Shown: positions 34,839 through 44,363 of the stretch, piece by piece
How the letters are laid out: the number at the start of each line of letters is the position of its first letter
How positions within the stretch are numbered: position 1 is the first letter of the stretch
Assembly (NCBI GenBank): GCA_965601665.1
Contig: OZ271833.1
Coordinates: 1,178,001-1,242,000, forward strand
Reading direction: 5' to 3'
From: JANQNX01 sp965601665
GTDB lineage: Bacteria; Pseudomonadota; Gammaproteobacteria; Eutrophobiales; Eutrophobiaceae
DNA length: 64,000 nt
Program-made: the position numbers and the translations under genes
The notes under the pieces: generated by a model
Databases searched by the model: none
What the model was told of the DNA's origin: nothing
What the model saw: the letters and a program-made list of their open reading frames with translations, nothing else

Positions 34839-36776
34839 TTAAAAGCTGTACGTCAGGTCGCCCCATATCTGCACAGGACGTTCGTTGTTCGGTACTTCCG
34901 GTCCCAGCGGTCGGGCAAACATCAAGCGACTGTCTATCATGTTAGGTATATTGAATCGCAAGCCCACACCCCAGCTGCGATAAGTGACCCACTTGCCTGA
35001 CGTGTTTCGGTCCTGAGTCGTATCCAGTGCGTCGAGCTGCTGCGATGTGGAAAAATCATAGAAAGCCGATAGCTGTAAAATTTCTCCCCAGGTGCGGTTC
35101 AGGAATGCCGGTTTATCGGCAAAGAACGGCGCGTTAAAGATATATTCAAACGAGATGAAATAGGATTTATCAAATAAGCCCTGCGCATCGGGGAAGCCAC
35201 GAACATTTTCAGGACCACCCACCGAGTATTGTTCCAATGGCACCAGCAGATCGTTGGTCCACTGGTACTCTGTGCGAAATAAAAACGACGTATTACGCGT
35301 CATCAACTGTAATCGCTGGTAGGTGGCTGCCATTTTGAAAAACTGGCCCTCTGCCAGTCTGCCTGAGGCGCCGCGACGGCTACTGCGCTTACTACCTATA
35401 CCATCGAGTTGATCCGCGGTGGAGCCCATGGCGCCTAGCAAGTCATTGAAGCCACGTGTAAAAGATAACGTGGCGAAATTCAAACCACCACCAAAGTTAT
35501 CCGATACATTGGTGAAAGTATTCAGCAACGGACGAAACGGATGGTAGGTATCGACCGAGTCATAATCGAGACCAAAGGACAATGTGGTCAGTCGATCCTC
35601 GTTAGTTTGCAGACCTGCAGTTCGCGTGGCCGAGAAACGCCGCTGCAAAATGGCGTTAAGCGCAAGATTTTCGCGTCGACTACGTATAAACGACTTGGAA
35701 ATGCCAAACGTATCGGTCGTGGTTTCCGCCGATATCTGGTTTACCGCGAAATCGCCGCCAATATCGAAATTGTTTTTGTAGGTGCCGGTGTTAAACCGGT
35801 AGCCGTCACCAAAAAAGACTTCGTAGTCTAATGCCCAGTATTCATTGTTCTTCGGATTATAGGTTTGCTGGAAGCTGGCAGTCAGGCGGTCAGCCATGCC
35901 GATCATGTTGTTCCAGTCAACAACGGTGCGGAAACGGTTGCGACCAGTCTCCGGCAAGCCGTGGTTATCCGCACGGTATGCCACGTCATACCATTTTTCT
36001 TCCTGTACCTTCAGGATGATGTCGGCTTCGCCCACTTTTTGCCCGGGTTGGAACACACCAAACACGCTCAAGCCGGGGTAGTCGGTCAGGGTCAACAGCG
36101 CGGATTCGATAGACTCCTGGGTGATAGGCTGTCCGAGCAGTTTCAGGAAAGGCTCACGTAATTTTTCCTCGCTGTAGTCTTGGTTACTTTCGGCAATCAC
36201 GCGTCCCAATCGTCCAATCAGCACCTGTATATCGACTGTCCCGTCAGTTACGGTTTGGACAGGTAGCACGGCGGTAGAAAGGATAAGCCCTTTTTCGCGA
36301 TAGTAGAGCGTAACGACATCGGATACTTCCTGCAGTTCGCCGATACTAAATCCCCTTTCAGGCTGTTGTTCCAGTTGCTTATCAAGCAGAAACATCACCT
36401 CTTCCAGGTCGATACCAAAATCGGGCAGGTTTTCCGCATCAATGAGTCGAAACTCATCGACCATAACGTAAGGTCCTTCCTCAATATCAAATGGGCGATC
36501 GATCATGGCGGGGATTTCGACCTGTGCCCCGGATTCAGATGTAGAAACAGCAGCAGGAACAGGCTGGGATGTCTCATCGGGGGCCTCGACCGGCACCTTC
36601 ATCTCCGGTCGTTCTGCGCCAGGGCGTGCAGAATCAGGTAGACCGATAGGGCCGGCGTTGACGTACGTCATCGTCAGTAACAGGCAACCGGCCAGTAAGT
36701 ATCTGACAGTTGCCGGGTAATTATTGTTATGTTGTAAAGTCACACGTTGTGCTTTTTTCCAGACACTTACCAGCAA
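34839..36776 (-). CDS. TpsB outer-membrane transporter (ShlB/FhaC/HecB family)
   Basis: 645 aa. The signal peptide ends around residue 41 (TMTYVNA). A proline- and acid-rich linker precedes a POTRA_2 domain near 95-175 (MVDEFRLIDAENLP, FSIGELQEVSDVVTLYYREK) and a second POTRA (IESALLTLTDYPGLSVFGVF). The 16-strand barrel follows and contains the lid-lock motif GGPENVRGFPD. The last residue is phenylalanine (IWGDLTYSF), the outer-membrane barrel sorting signal. It exports the TpsA adhesin encoded 127 bp downstream on the same strand. Confidence 0.92.
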   Translation of the reverse strand: MLVSVWKKAQRVTLQHNNNYPATVRYLLAGCLLLTMTYVNAGPIGLPDSARPGAERPEMKVPVEAPDETSQPVPAAVSTSESGAQVEIPAMIDRPFDIEEGPYVMVDEFRLIDAENLPDFGIDLEEVMFLLDKQLEQQPERGFSIGELQEVSDVVTLYYREKGLILSTAVLPVQTVTDGTVDIQVLIGRLGRVIAESNQDYSEEKLREPFLKLLGQPITQESIESALLTLTDYPGLSVFGVFQPGQKVGEADIILKVQEEKWYDVAYRADNHGLPETGRNRFRTVVDWNNMIGMADRLTASFQQTYNPKNNEYWALDYEVFFGDGYRFNTGTYKNNFDIGGDFAVNQISAETTTDTFGISKSFIRSRRENLALNAILQRRFSATRTAGLQTNEDRLTTLSFGLDYDSVDTYHPFRPLLNTFTNVSDNFGGGLNFATLSFTRGFNDLLGAMGSTADQLDGIGSKRSSRRGASGRLAEGQFFKMAATYQRLQLMTRNTSFLFRTEYQWTNDLLVPLEQYSVGGPENVRGFPDAQGLFDKSYFISFEYIFNAPFFADKPAFLNRTWGEILQLSAFYDFSTSQQLDALDTTQDRNTSGKWVTYRSWGVGLRFNIPNMIDSRLMFARPLGPEVPNNERPVQIWGDLTYSF

Positions 36777-36932
36777 AAAATAGATGTATTGCCGGGAGCA
36801 ATATCCAGTGCAAGAAACACACTTTCCCCCAAGACTGTCACTATACCAATTAACCCGGATCCGGGCAAAGAAAAAATTTAATAAAATTAACTAGATGCTG
36901 TCGCTAACGGGCTGAAATCAATGGAGTTTGCA

Positions 36933-36955
36933 AAGCGCCTTTTCAGCGCTTTTTT
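36933..36955 (+). terminator. plus-strand hairpin with T-run between ppiC-like and tpsB
   Basis: Stem AAGCGC (36933-36938) / GCGCTT (36946-36951) with a 7-nt loop and a run of T to 36955 on the plus strand. Both flanking genes are minus, so it does not end an annotated transcript. On the minus strand the hairpin lacks a T-run and need not block read-through from the isomerase gene into tpsB. Confidence 0.5.
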
Positions 36956-36981
36956 GTCTCGTTTTCACAACTCGAAAATGG

Positions 36982-38016
36982 CTACGGGTTAACCGTGTCG
37001 GTTTTCAGCCGCAGGCGCCATTCTTCAATTTTTTCATCACTGATGGGCTGTGGGTATTCCTTTTGCGCCTGCGCATAGATGGCTTTTCTCAATTGTAGCT
37101 GTACCTCGCGCAGCAAGAGCTGTCGAATCTGCTGTTCAACCTGTTGAAATTCAACTTTTTCTTCGCCGACTTTACGCCCGCGCTTGAGGATATGAAAACC
37201 ACTTTCAGACTCTATTGGCTTGCTTAGTTCGCCTTCTTTTAATCCAAGCAAAGGATCTTTCACCTCTGGCAGTAAATCCGGTAACTTGATTAGCCCCATG
37301 TAGCCACCATTAACGCTGCTCTGGGTGTGGTCAGAACGTGTTAGCGCCAGCTCAGTAAAGTCGGCCTTGCCCTTGCTGAGCTTTTTATAGGCGTCCATCG
37401 CCTCTTTTTCGATTTGCCTGGTGGTTTCATCGTCAGCATCCTGTGGCTTCTGGAAAAAGATCTGCCAGACCTGCACCCGTTCAGGCACAACAAACCGGGA
37501 CTGGTTGGCTTCGTAATACTCCAGCAGTTTTTCCTCGGCAGGAAAATCCTGAGGTAACTTGGTGGCAATCAGACGGTTCAGGTAGGCCTCTCGCAATATG
37601 TTGTCGGCACCACGCTGCATTAAAAAGGCAACAGACTCATCCTGCGCCATATTGGCCTCGGCCGCAACCAATACTGAACGATTAATTGCTTCATTTTCAA
37701 TGGCTTGCTTGAATAGCGCCGGATCAGTCAGTATTTTTTGCTGCTCCGTTTCGTTCATATTGCGCACCAGTTTTTGTACGTAGGCAAGATCCAGCTGCGG
37801 GTTGGCAGGAACCTGTTTGTCTGCCGCGCTGGCCCAATCGGCAGCAGCGGCTTTTGTGGTTCCCTGCTTATCGCTGTCTCCCGCAACGCCCATCATTGTT
37901 TCTGTCGCCAAACCCGGGATGAGCCCCATGCGGGCGCCAATGACAGCGGCCAGCAGCAATAAAACAACGACAATAATGATTGTGAATTTGTTCGAGTTTT
38001 CAGATTTCTCCGACAT
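36982..38016 (-). CDS. membrane-anchored PpiC/SurA-type peptidyl-prolyl isomerase
   Basis: 344 aa. One N-terminal membrane helix (residues 11-32, FTIIIVVVLLLLAAVIGARM) would place the rest in the periplasm. A SurA-N-like helical region (60-160) is followed by a parvulin domain: VPERVQVWQIFF, then FTELALTRSDHTQSSVNGGY, LGLKEGELSKPIESESGFHI and LKRG. It catalyses proline isomerisation or acts as a chaperone. Being just upstream of tpsB on the same strand, it may assist the barrel or the very long adhesin in the periplasm (inference). It diverges from the signalling operon. Confidence 0.85.
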   Translation of the reverse strand: MSEKSENSNKFTIIIVVVLLLLAAVIGARMGLIPGLATETMMGVAGDSDKQGTTKAAAADWASAADKQVPANPQLDLAYVQKLVRNMNETEQQKILTDPALFKQAIENEAINRSVLVAAEANMAQDESVAFLMQRGADNILREAYLNRLIATKLPQDFPAEEKLLEYYEANQSRFVVPERVQVWQIFFQKPQDADDETTRQIEKEAMDAYKKLSKGKADFTELALTRSDHTQSSVNGGYMGLIKLPDLLPEVKDPLLGLKEGELSKPIESESGFHILKRGRKVGEEKVEFQQVEQQIRQLLLREVQLQLRKAIYAQAQKEYPQPISDEKIEEWRLRLKTDTVNP

Positions 38017-38294
38017 TTTTTTATATCCTGATGGGTGATGAAAAAAGCGTGGCGCAACTACTGAAGAATTAACGTCAAGTCCTGATTTTACCGATTAATT
38101 TTATGATGTAAGATGATGACTATATAAGTGTGAGTAGCTACTATTCAACTGTCATTTTACTTTAATAATATGACCGTTATTTGTAAGTCTAACGCGCAGG
38201 ACTAAACGATACCTGCAACCGAGGACTCGTTATGCTTACGGGGAAAAAACAAAATAACCATACTAACTAATTGTTTTTATTTAATTAAATATAT
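38017..38294. promoter_or_regulatory. 278-bp divergent control region with a possible leader peptide
   Basis: Separates the isomerase gene (minus) from the cyclase gene (plus) and must carry promoters for both. A 12-codon frame (38232-38270, MLTGKKQNNHTN) has a good ribosome site, GAGG at 38221-38224 with a 7-nt spacer. The cyclase ATG at 38295 has none, so the mini-frame could couple or modulate its translation. The region is otherwise AT-rich; no terminator hairpin is seen. Confidence 0.4.
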
Positions 38295-39206
38295 ATGCCT
38301 CCAAAATCTTCAAACCTGGCCATTCTGTTCGCTGATATCAGCGGCAGCACTCGCTTATTTGAGGTATTGGGTGATTCTACGGCAAGGGTGACTATTTCCG
38401 AGACCCTCGATCACCTGACTGAAATCGTCCACGCCCATAAAGGCACCGTAATCAAGACCATTGGTGACGAAATCATGTGCACGTTTCCGGATGCGAATGA
38501 GGCCGCGACGGCTTCATGTGAAATGCACGAGGACTTGGAAGAAATGAATGCCGAACGTGATGCAGACAAACCGGAAATTCGTATCCGTATCGGTATGCAT
38601 TATGGCCCGGCCTTACTGGAAGGTGGAGACGTGTTCGGTGATGCGGTCAACGTGGCAGCCAGAATGGCAGCGCAGGCCAAAGGCGGTCAGGTAATTACCA
38701 CCAAAACTACCGTGGATTTGCTGGAACCGGTCATGCGCGCCAGTACGCGATTTGTCGATAACGCACCTATCAAGGGCAAAAAAGACGTCATCCAGATTTT
38801 CGAGATTATCTGGCAGGAGGAAGACGTCACGCGAATGGCTACGGGCATGTTAAATGAAGTGCCTAAACCACCCTCGGTCTCGATGGAGCTGGAATATAAG
38901 GGCCAGACACTGACACTGAATACTGACAAAACCGGTGCCGTTTTGGGCCGCAGCCAGACCTGTGATATGCCGGTACATGAAAAACTGGCTTCCAGACAAC
39001 ATGTACGTATCGAATTACGCAGAAACAAGTTTTTTATTATCGATCAAAGTACTAACGGCACACATGTAAAACTTGATAATGACGAGGAATCGTTCCTGCG
39101 GCGTGAGGAAATGCCGATCGCCAACAATGGTGAAATCAGCCTCGGTAAATCTTTTTCCGAGGGACCGACAGAAGTCGTCAAGTTTACGCTGAATGGTCAG
39201 CAATAG
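38295..39206 (+). CDS. class III nucleotide cyclase with C-terminal FHA domain
   Basis: 303 aa, soluble. The cyclase domain spans about residues 5-170. LAILFADISGSTRLF holds the first metal aspartate, KTIGDEIMCTFPDA the second, and VFGDAVNVAARMAAQA the transition-state Asn/Arg pair, so it looks catalytically intact. An FHA phosphothreonine-binding domain follows (about 205-300) with GAVLGRSQTCDMPV, ASRQHVRIEL and STNGTHVKL. Order: cyclase, then FHA. It is the first gene of a four-gene phospho-signalling operon. A reasonable model is that cyclic nucleotide output responds to a phosphothreonine partner made by the kinase encoded downstream. Confidence 0.88.
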   Translation: MPPKSSNLAILFADISGSTRLFEVLGDSTARVTISETLDHLTEIVHAHKGTVIKTIGDEIMCTFPDANEAATASCEMHEDLEEMNAERDADKPEIRIRIGMHYGPALLEGGDVFGDAVNVAARMAAQAKGGQVITTKTTVDLLEPVMRASTRFVDNAPIKGKKDVIQIFEIIWQEEDVTRMATGMLNEVPKPPSVSMELEYKGQTLTLNTDKTGAVLGRSQTCDMPVHEKLASRQHVRIELRRNKFFIIDQSTNGTHVKLDNDEESFLRREEMPIANNGEISLGKSFSEGPTEVVKFTLNGQQ

Positions 39207-39247
39207 AGAGAGAACACCGGGTACAATATTTTTGACAAAGGTTTGCA

Positions 39248-39994
39248 ATGGAGAATCCTAAGCAAAATAAGGCGAACGAATTTTCATGGCACTCCCACGG
39301 CATTTCTAATGTCGGGAAAGTTCGCAAGCTGAATGAAGATTCCATGCTTGAACGTCCGGAAGTCGGCATGTGGGCGGTCGCTGACGGCATGGGCGGCCAT
39401 GCCGCAGGTGATGTCGCCAGCCAGATGATCGTGAATTCATTGAAGAAGGTTCATGAAGGGCTGTCGCTGGAACGTTACATCGATGACATCGAGGACAAAC
39501 TCATCGAGGTCAACGGCAAGCTTATCGAGAAGGCCAAGGAATCACACAAGCGCACAACGATAGGCAGCACCGTCGTCATCATGGTGACCTACGAAAACTA
39601 CTGTATATACATGTGGGCCGGCGACAGCCGGTTATATCGATTGCGTGACGGCGAATTACGCCAGATGACGACCGATCATTCCCAGGTTGAACAATATATC
39701 GCTCACGGCTTGATTACCCGCGAGGAAGCGGCGAACCACCCACATGGCAATATGATTACCCGCGCAGTAGGCGCCACCCAGGAGTTGTATATTGATATGG
39801 ATATCCAGGAAATCCAGAAAGGCGACCGCTACCTGCTGTGCAGTGATGGTTTGACCAAGCATTTAACCGATATCGAATTCCAGGAAATGTTGAAAACCGG
39901 CAACGTGGAAGAGACCTGCAAAGAGTTGATTGATTTAACGCTTGAACGTGGCGCAGGTGACAATGTAACTGCTATCTTAGTAGATATAGATTAA
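39248..39994 (+). CDS. PP2C-type Ser/Thr protein phosphatase
   Basis: 248 aa. The PPM motifs are in order: SNVGKVRKLNEDSM, MWAVADGMGGHAAGDVAS, TTIGSTVVIMVT, MWAGDSRLYRLRDGELRQMT, and DRYLLCSDGLTKHLTD with a final GAGDNVTAILVDI. The metal-binding aspartates are present. No membrane segment. A Shine-Dalgarno AAAGG sits a few bases before the ATG. It should reverse the phosphorylation made by the kinase encoded 41 bp downstream, the usual STPK/PP2C pairing. Confidence 0.93.
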   Translation: MENPKQNKANEFSWHSHGISNVGKVRKLNEDSMLERPEVGMWAVADGMGGHAAGDVASQMIVNSLKKVHEGLSLERYIDDIEDKLIEVNGKLIEKAKESHKRTTIGSTVVIMVTYENYCIYMWAGDSRLYRLRDGELRQMTTDHSQVEQYIAHGLITREEAANHPHGNMITRAVGATQELYIDMDIQEIQKGDRYLLCSDGLTKHLTDIEFQEMLKTGNVEETCKELIDLTLERGAGDNVTAILVDID

Positions 39995-40035
39995 GCATCA
40001 TCAGAATACACAAACTGGTGTAAGGAGTTGTGTAA

Positions 40036-43000
40036 GTGGCAGATTTCAAGACCGCACTAGAGGCACTGGCCAAGGGTGAACTCAAACTGGAGTCACTCTC
40101 CTCGCAACTTGATGGGCTGTTAAAAAAAGCACCGCAATTTGCCAATAAAATGCTAATGGAACTTGACGAGTTCCATCAGCAAAAAAAGCTCGACGACAAG
40201 GCCTACGCGCACCTGAAAAGACAGATTAACGAGTTCCGGCGCACCCATGCCAAACAAACCGAAACCAGCGCTCCGGCCAATGCCGATGCCACCGTCTTTG
40301 CCCAGGATTCTGTTGCTGAGTCGGCACCCGAAGACGAAGGCATGGAACGTGATGTCACCCGGAAAATGAATACCGGTGATTCAACCCGGGTGATGTCTGA
40401 AGACGAAAAGCAGGAAAATACCAACAGCGCGGATAGCGAATTCATCGATCTGAGCACGCCTTCTTCCAACACATCGACTAATTCGGTGACTTCTGCTACC
40501 GGCCCTGCCGGGACGGAATGGAACGAGCCCGAAGCCCCGGTTGGCGACCTTACCGGTGGTTACAAGGAAGGCTCCATCATCAAGCAACGCTTCAAGCTGG
40601 AAAAAGTCCTTGGTGTAGGTGGCATGGGTAAGGTGTACATGGCGCTGGACTTGCTGAAGGCCGAAGCAAAAGACAAAAAGCCCCACGTCGCTATCAAGTT
40701 ATTGAATGACGATTTCAAGGACCACCCGGAAGCGTTCATTTCACTACAGCGTGAATCCAGCCGCCAGCAAAAACTGGCGCACCCGAATATTGCGACGATT
40801 TATGATTTCGACCGTGTCGGCGGCCCCAACACGCCGGTATTCATCACGATGGAACTGATGGAGGGCATGGAACTAAAAGACTACATAAAGAAAAAGGTGC
40901 GACATGAAGGAGGCCTGCCGTTTGATGAAGCTTATGACATTATTAAACAACTGGGTGCCGGCCTTATCTACGCGCATGAGCGCAACCTGGTGCATTCGGA
41001 TTTCAAACCCGGCAACGCTTTCCTTTGTAATGACGGCACCGTAAAGACGCTGGACTTTGGTATCGCCCGTGCCGTGAAAAACCCGGTCACGGGTGAAGCG
41101 GAAAAAACCCTGTTCGACCCGGGCAAGCTGGGCGCGTTAACACCGGCCTATGCGAGCCTCGAGATGCTGGATGGACAGGAACCGGATACGCGTGATGATA
41201 TCTATGCACTCGGTTGTACAGCTTATGAGCTATTAACGGGTAAGCACCCGTTTAACAAACTACCTGCCAACAAGGCACAGGAAAATAACCTGGTTCCGCC
41301 TTATATCAAGTCGCTCAACAAGAAACAAAACCGTGCATTAAGACATTCGGTTGCGTTCAAGCGCGAAGATCGCAGCCCTAACGTTGCTGACTTCCTCGAG
41401 GAACTCGAAGGCAAGGCCACCTTTTACAAGAACCCGTTCTTTATCGCGGCATCGGTGCTGGTCTTGATTGGACTGATGTTGATCAACCCGGCCCTGGACT
41501 ACCTGAAACAACAGCGTCTTGACGCTATGGTAGCTGAGATCCAGCAGGGAACAGAACAGGTCATTGTCGCCAAGCTGGATGAAATACGCTTACTTGAAAA
41601 AGCTGACCAGAATACGGTAACCAGTGAAGCCAGGGACGCGATCCAAAACTATTTCAGCGACAAGATTGCTGCATTAATCGATACCAGCGGTGATAGTTAT
41701 GATTTTCCAGCTGCCAACACGGTACTGAATGAAATACGCGAGTTCTATCCAGGGTCCACTTACCTCGCGGATAAAATAGAACAGGTAGCCGCTAGCAAAC
41801 GAACAGCGATTGGTGACTTGTACGCCGAATTCAAACAGGCGCTTGATGATGAGTCACTGATCGGTGAAACCAACCAGATCCTTGCAAGGATCAAAGCAAT
41901 CGATCCGTCCAACCCACTACTTGAAGACCAGCGCCCGGGTAACGCTTATCGTGTGTTTGCATTGAACCAACTCGAACAAAACAATTATGAACAGGCGCTA
42001 GCGCTGGTTAGATCTGGTATGAAAACCGAGAGCGGCAAGGATGACCCCAGGTTAACAGACCTTGAAAACAGGATTGTACGTGCTCAAAACATTGCCACTT
42101 ATGAATCTGAACTGGGAGTTGTACAGGAACAACTGGCAACACTAACCGACTTTAAACAGGAAGAAGAAACAATTGTCGAGCTGGCGAAGCTGAAACCAAA
42201 CAGCGAAATGTTGGCAAGCGTCTCGGCAAAATTCAAACCGCTTATTGATAATGAATTAGCTGCGATTTTGAAGGAAGGAAACCGTTCAGACGCAGAGATT
42301 CTGGCCAATGATTTCAATGCATTGATGAATGGTTTGCAATTGAACAAGGAATTGACCCAGGTACAGCTTGCACACTTAAGCGGTGATGAAAGAAAGGCAA
42401 AGATTACAGAACTCGCCAGCAATAACATAACAAACATACAAACGGCGCTGGCTCAACCCGAGGTCGATAATGCGGTTTGGGAAACGTCATTACTTCGTGA
42501 CGTGCAGGAATTAAGCAGTCTCGTGAATGAAGACGAAGGAGTTAAGCCGGAGCTCAACCAGTTTCGAACTGACATTGCTGATCTGTACGTTGCCAAAGCG
42601 AACGAAACATTGCAGGCCGAACGTTACGATGCGGCTGACGCCTACCTCGATACCGGTGAACGTTATGCCCCTGGTAACCAGACCTTGCTGGATACCAGAC
42701 AGGAAGTCATTGCCGCTCGCGAAGAGACCGAGCGCCTGGCCCGGGTTGAAGGCAACAAGGGCGACTTCAAGGCTTTTACCGAGGCTAACAATATTGCCGA
42801 AGCAGAAAAGGTCTTTACCCAGTTGAAACAAGACTTGCCGGAAAATGACAACTACATCCTGTTCGAGGCACCGCCAATGCTTGCCGATGCCTATGCCCGA
42901 CTGGCGCAGAGTAAAGCCGAGACGAAAGACTTCGCTACGGCCTTTGCCTTTGTGCAGAAAGGACTCGAAGTCGATCCAAATAACGGTACGTTGGCTGACC

Positions 43001-44355
43001 TGAAAAACTCCTATCAGGCCGAGGCTAACATCAGCGAATTGACGCAGTCATTCCAGAACGATTTAAGTTTTCCGAATACTGAAGTCAGGCTGAAACTAAG
43101 CCAGATTGAACTCGGCGATCCTGCACGCTACGCGCAGTTTAGTAAGCAGGCGGCAAAAATACTGGCCGATCGCATTACTGCACTAAGAACGACCGATGAA
43201 AACGCAGCGGCAGCGCTGGCCCAGTCTGCGGCTTCTTTCTTCCCGGCAGATGCGGCGCTGGCCGATTTGAGAACACAATTACAATTGAAACCATGGCCAC
43301 AATTGGCTGCGGCCAACTCTGCTATCGCCGCCGGTAAACTCTCACAGGCGACTCAAATACAGCAACAGTCGGCAACCGAGTTTGCTGCACACCCTGACTT
43401 CCTGGCATTTTCGCAAACGTTGGAAAACAAGATTAAAGAAGCGAACAGCGTCTTTGATATTTATATACAGGACAAGGAAGCGGCGGCCGGTGATGAGGAT
43501 AAGCTCAGGGTATCCAGCAACCTGCTGACAAGGGCTTTAGGATTGTGGACAGATAATCCTGATTACCTGAATGAGCAACGTGAACTCAACTCGATCATCA
43601 ACAAGCCGCGTATTCGTCAACGTGAAGGTGATATCGGTGATTTGGCCGCGGCCGCTACTGGCGACACTGCTGCCGCCGCAGCTGCTGCTATTGAACAGTG
43701 GTCGCCCATTTCCAGTGATTCGGAGTGTACTTCCAGGCTTGCCGGTTATGGTACCCGTGCCAGGGCCATTTGTTATGACATGATCCATCAGCAGGCGCGA
43801 GGACCACTGATGGTGGTTGTGCCCGGAGGTTCAGGTATTGAAAAACCCTTTGCTATCGCAAAGTACGAGATATCCGTTAGTGACTACAGCAAATACTGCA
43901 TTCTCAGCGGCACTTGCCCAGCCATTAAAGATAAGGACCGTCGAAACGATCCGATGACGGGCATATCATTACAAGAGGCCGAGGCCTATGCCAACTGGTT
44001 ATCGGAACGAACCGGCAAGACCTATCGCATCCCGACCAAACAGGAATGGGAGTACGCGGCTAATGCCGGTGGCAAACAGCCAGACAAGGATTTCAACTGC
44101 AGCGTATCGGTGAACCAGAAACTGATTAAAGGCACCGGTACTGTCAGTGTCAAATCTGGCAAATCAAATGGCTGGGGTTTGAAAAACTATGTCGGTAACG
44201 TGCAGGAATGGGTATTGGATGGCAATACCACGTTTGCTCGCGGTGGTGCTTATACTGACCCACATGCAAAATGTGAGATCACTCTGGAACGAACACATGA
44301 TGGCAGTGCCGATGAAACAACCGGTTTTCGACTGGTTCGTGATGACGTTGGATAA
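40036..44355 (+). CDS. Ser/Thr protein kinase with TM helix, long repeat region and SUMF1/FGE-like C-terminus
   Basis: 1439 aa from a GTG at 40036, preceded by AAGGAG (40022-40027). N-terminal 75 residues form a small helical domain, then a linker with DVTRKM (106-111) and DSTRVM (115-120). The kinase domain (about 186-455) has the glycine loop LGVGGMGKVYMA, lysine in HVAIKLL, catalytic loop HSDFKPGN in place of HRDxKxxN, DFG and an APE-like AYASLEM. One TM helix is at about 466-487. Residues 500-1200 are helical repeats, probably periplasmic. The C-terminal 180 residues are SUMF1-like: AIAKYEISVSDYSKYC, IPTKQEWEYAANAGG, NVQEWVLDG and TTGFRLVRD. The clear FGE cysteine pair is not evident, so this part is likelier a sensor than a formylglycine enzyme. 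Confidence 0.87.
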   Translation: MADFKTALEALAKGELKLESLSSQLDGLLKKAPQFANKMLMELDEFHQQKKLDDKAYAHLKRQINEFRRTHAKQTETSAPANADATVFAQDSVAESAPEDEGMERDVTRKMNTGDSTRVMSEDEKQENTNSADSEFIDLSTPSSNTSTNSVTSATGPAGTEWNEPEAPVGDLTGGYKEGSIIKQRFKLEKVLGVGGMGKVYMALDLLKAEAKDKKPHVAIKLLNDDFKDHPEAFISLQRESSRQQKLAHPNIATIYDFDRVGGPNTPVFITMELMEGMELKDYIKKKVRHEGGLPFDEAYDIIKQLGAGLIYAHERNLVHSDFKPGNAFLCNDGTVKTLDFGIARAVKNPVTGEAEKTLFDPGKLGALTPAYASLEMLDGQEPDTRDDIYALGCTAYELLTGKHPFNKLPANKAQENNLVPPYIKSLNKKQNRALRHSVAFKREDRSPNVADFLEELEGKATFYKNPFFIAASVLVLIGLMLINPALDYLKQQRLDAMVAEIQQGTEQVIVAKLDEIRLLEKADQNTVTSEARDAIQNYFSDKIAALIDTSGDSYDFPAANTVLNEIREFYPGSTYLADKIEQVAASKRTAIGDLYAEFKQALDDESLIGETNQILARIKAIDPSNPLLEDQRPGNAYRVFALNQLEQNNYEQALALVRSGMKTESGKDDPRLTDLENRIVRAQNIATYESELGVVQEQLATLTDFKQEEETIVELAKLKPNSEMLASVSAKFKPLIDNELAAILKEGNRSDAEILANDFNALMNGLQLNKELTQVQLAHLSGDERKAKITELASNNITNIQTALAQPEVDNAVWETSLLRDVQELSSLVNEDEGVKPELNQFRTDIADLYVAKANETLQAERYDAADAYLDTGERYAPGNQTLLDTRQEVIAAREETERLARVEGNKGDFKAFTEANNIAEAEKVFTQLKQDLPENDNYILFEAPPMLADAYARLAQSKAETKDFATAFAFVQKGLEVDPNNGTLADLKNSYQAEANISELTQSFQNDLSFPNTEVRLKLSQIELGDPARYAQFSKQAAKILADRITALRTTDENAAAALAQSAASFFPADAALADLRTQLQLKPWPQLAAANSAIAAGKLSQATQIQQQSATEFAAHPDFLAFSQTLENKIKEANSVFDIYIQDKEAAAGDEDKLRVSSNLLTRALGLWTDNPDYLNEQRELNSIINKPRIRQREGDIGDLAAAATGDTAAAAAAAIEQWSPISSDSECTSRLAGYGTRARAICYDMIHQQARGPLMVVVPGGSGIEKPFAIAKYEISVSDYSKYCILSGTCPAIKDKDRRNDPMTGISLQEAEAYANWLSERTGKTYRIPTKQEWEYAANAGGKQPDKDFNCSVSVNQKLIKGTGTVSVKSGKSNGWGLKNYVGNVQEWVLDGNTTFARGGAYTDPHAKCEITLERTHDGSADETTGFRLVRDDVG

Positions 44356-44363
44356 GCAACTGC

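Noticed and set aside
43800..44355. Kinase C-terminus as an active formylglycine-generating enzyme
   Set aside because: The fold motifs are present but I cannot find the paired active-site cysteines in the expected place, and no sulfatase is nearby.
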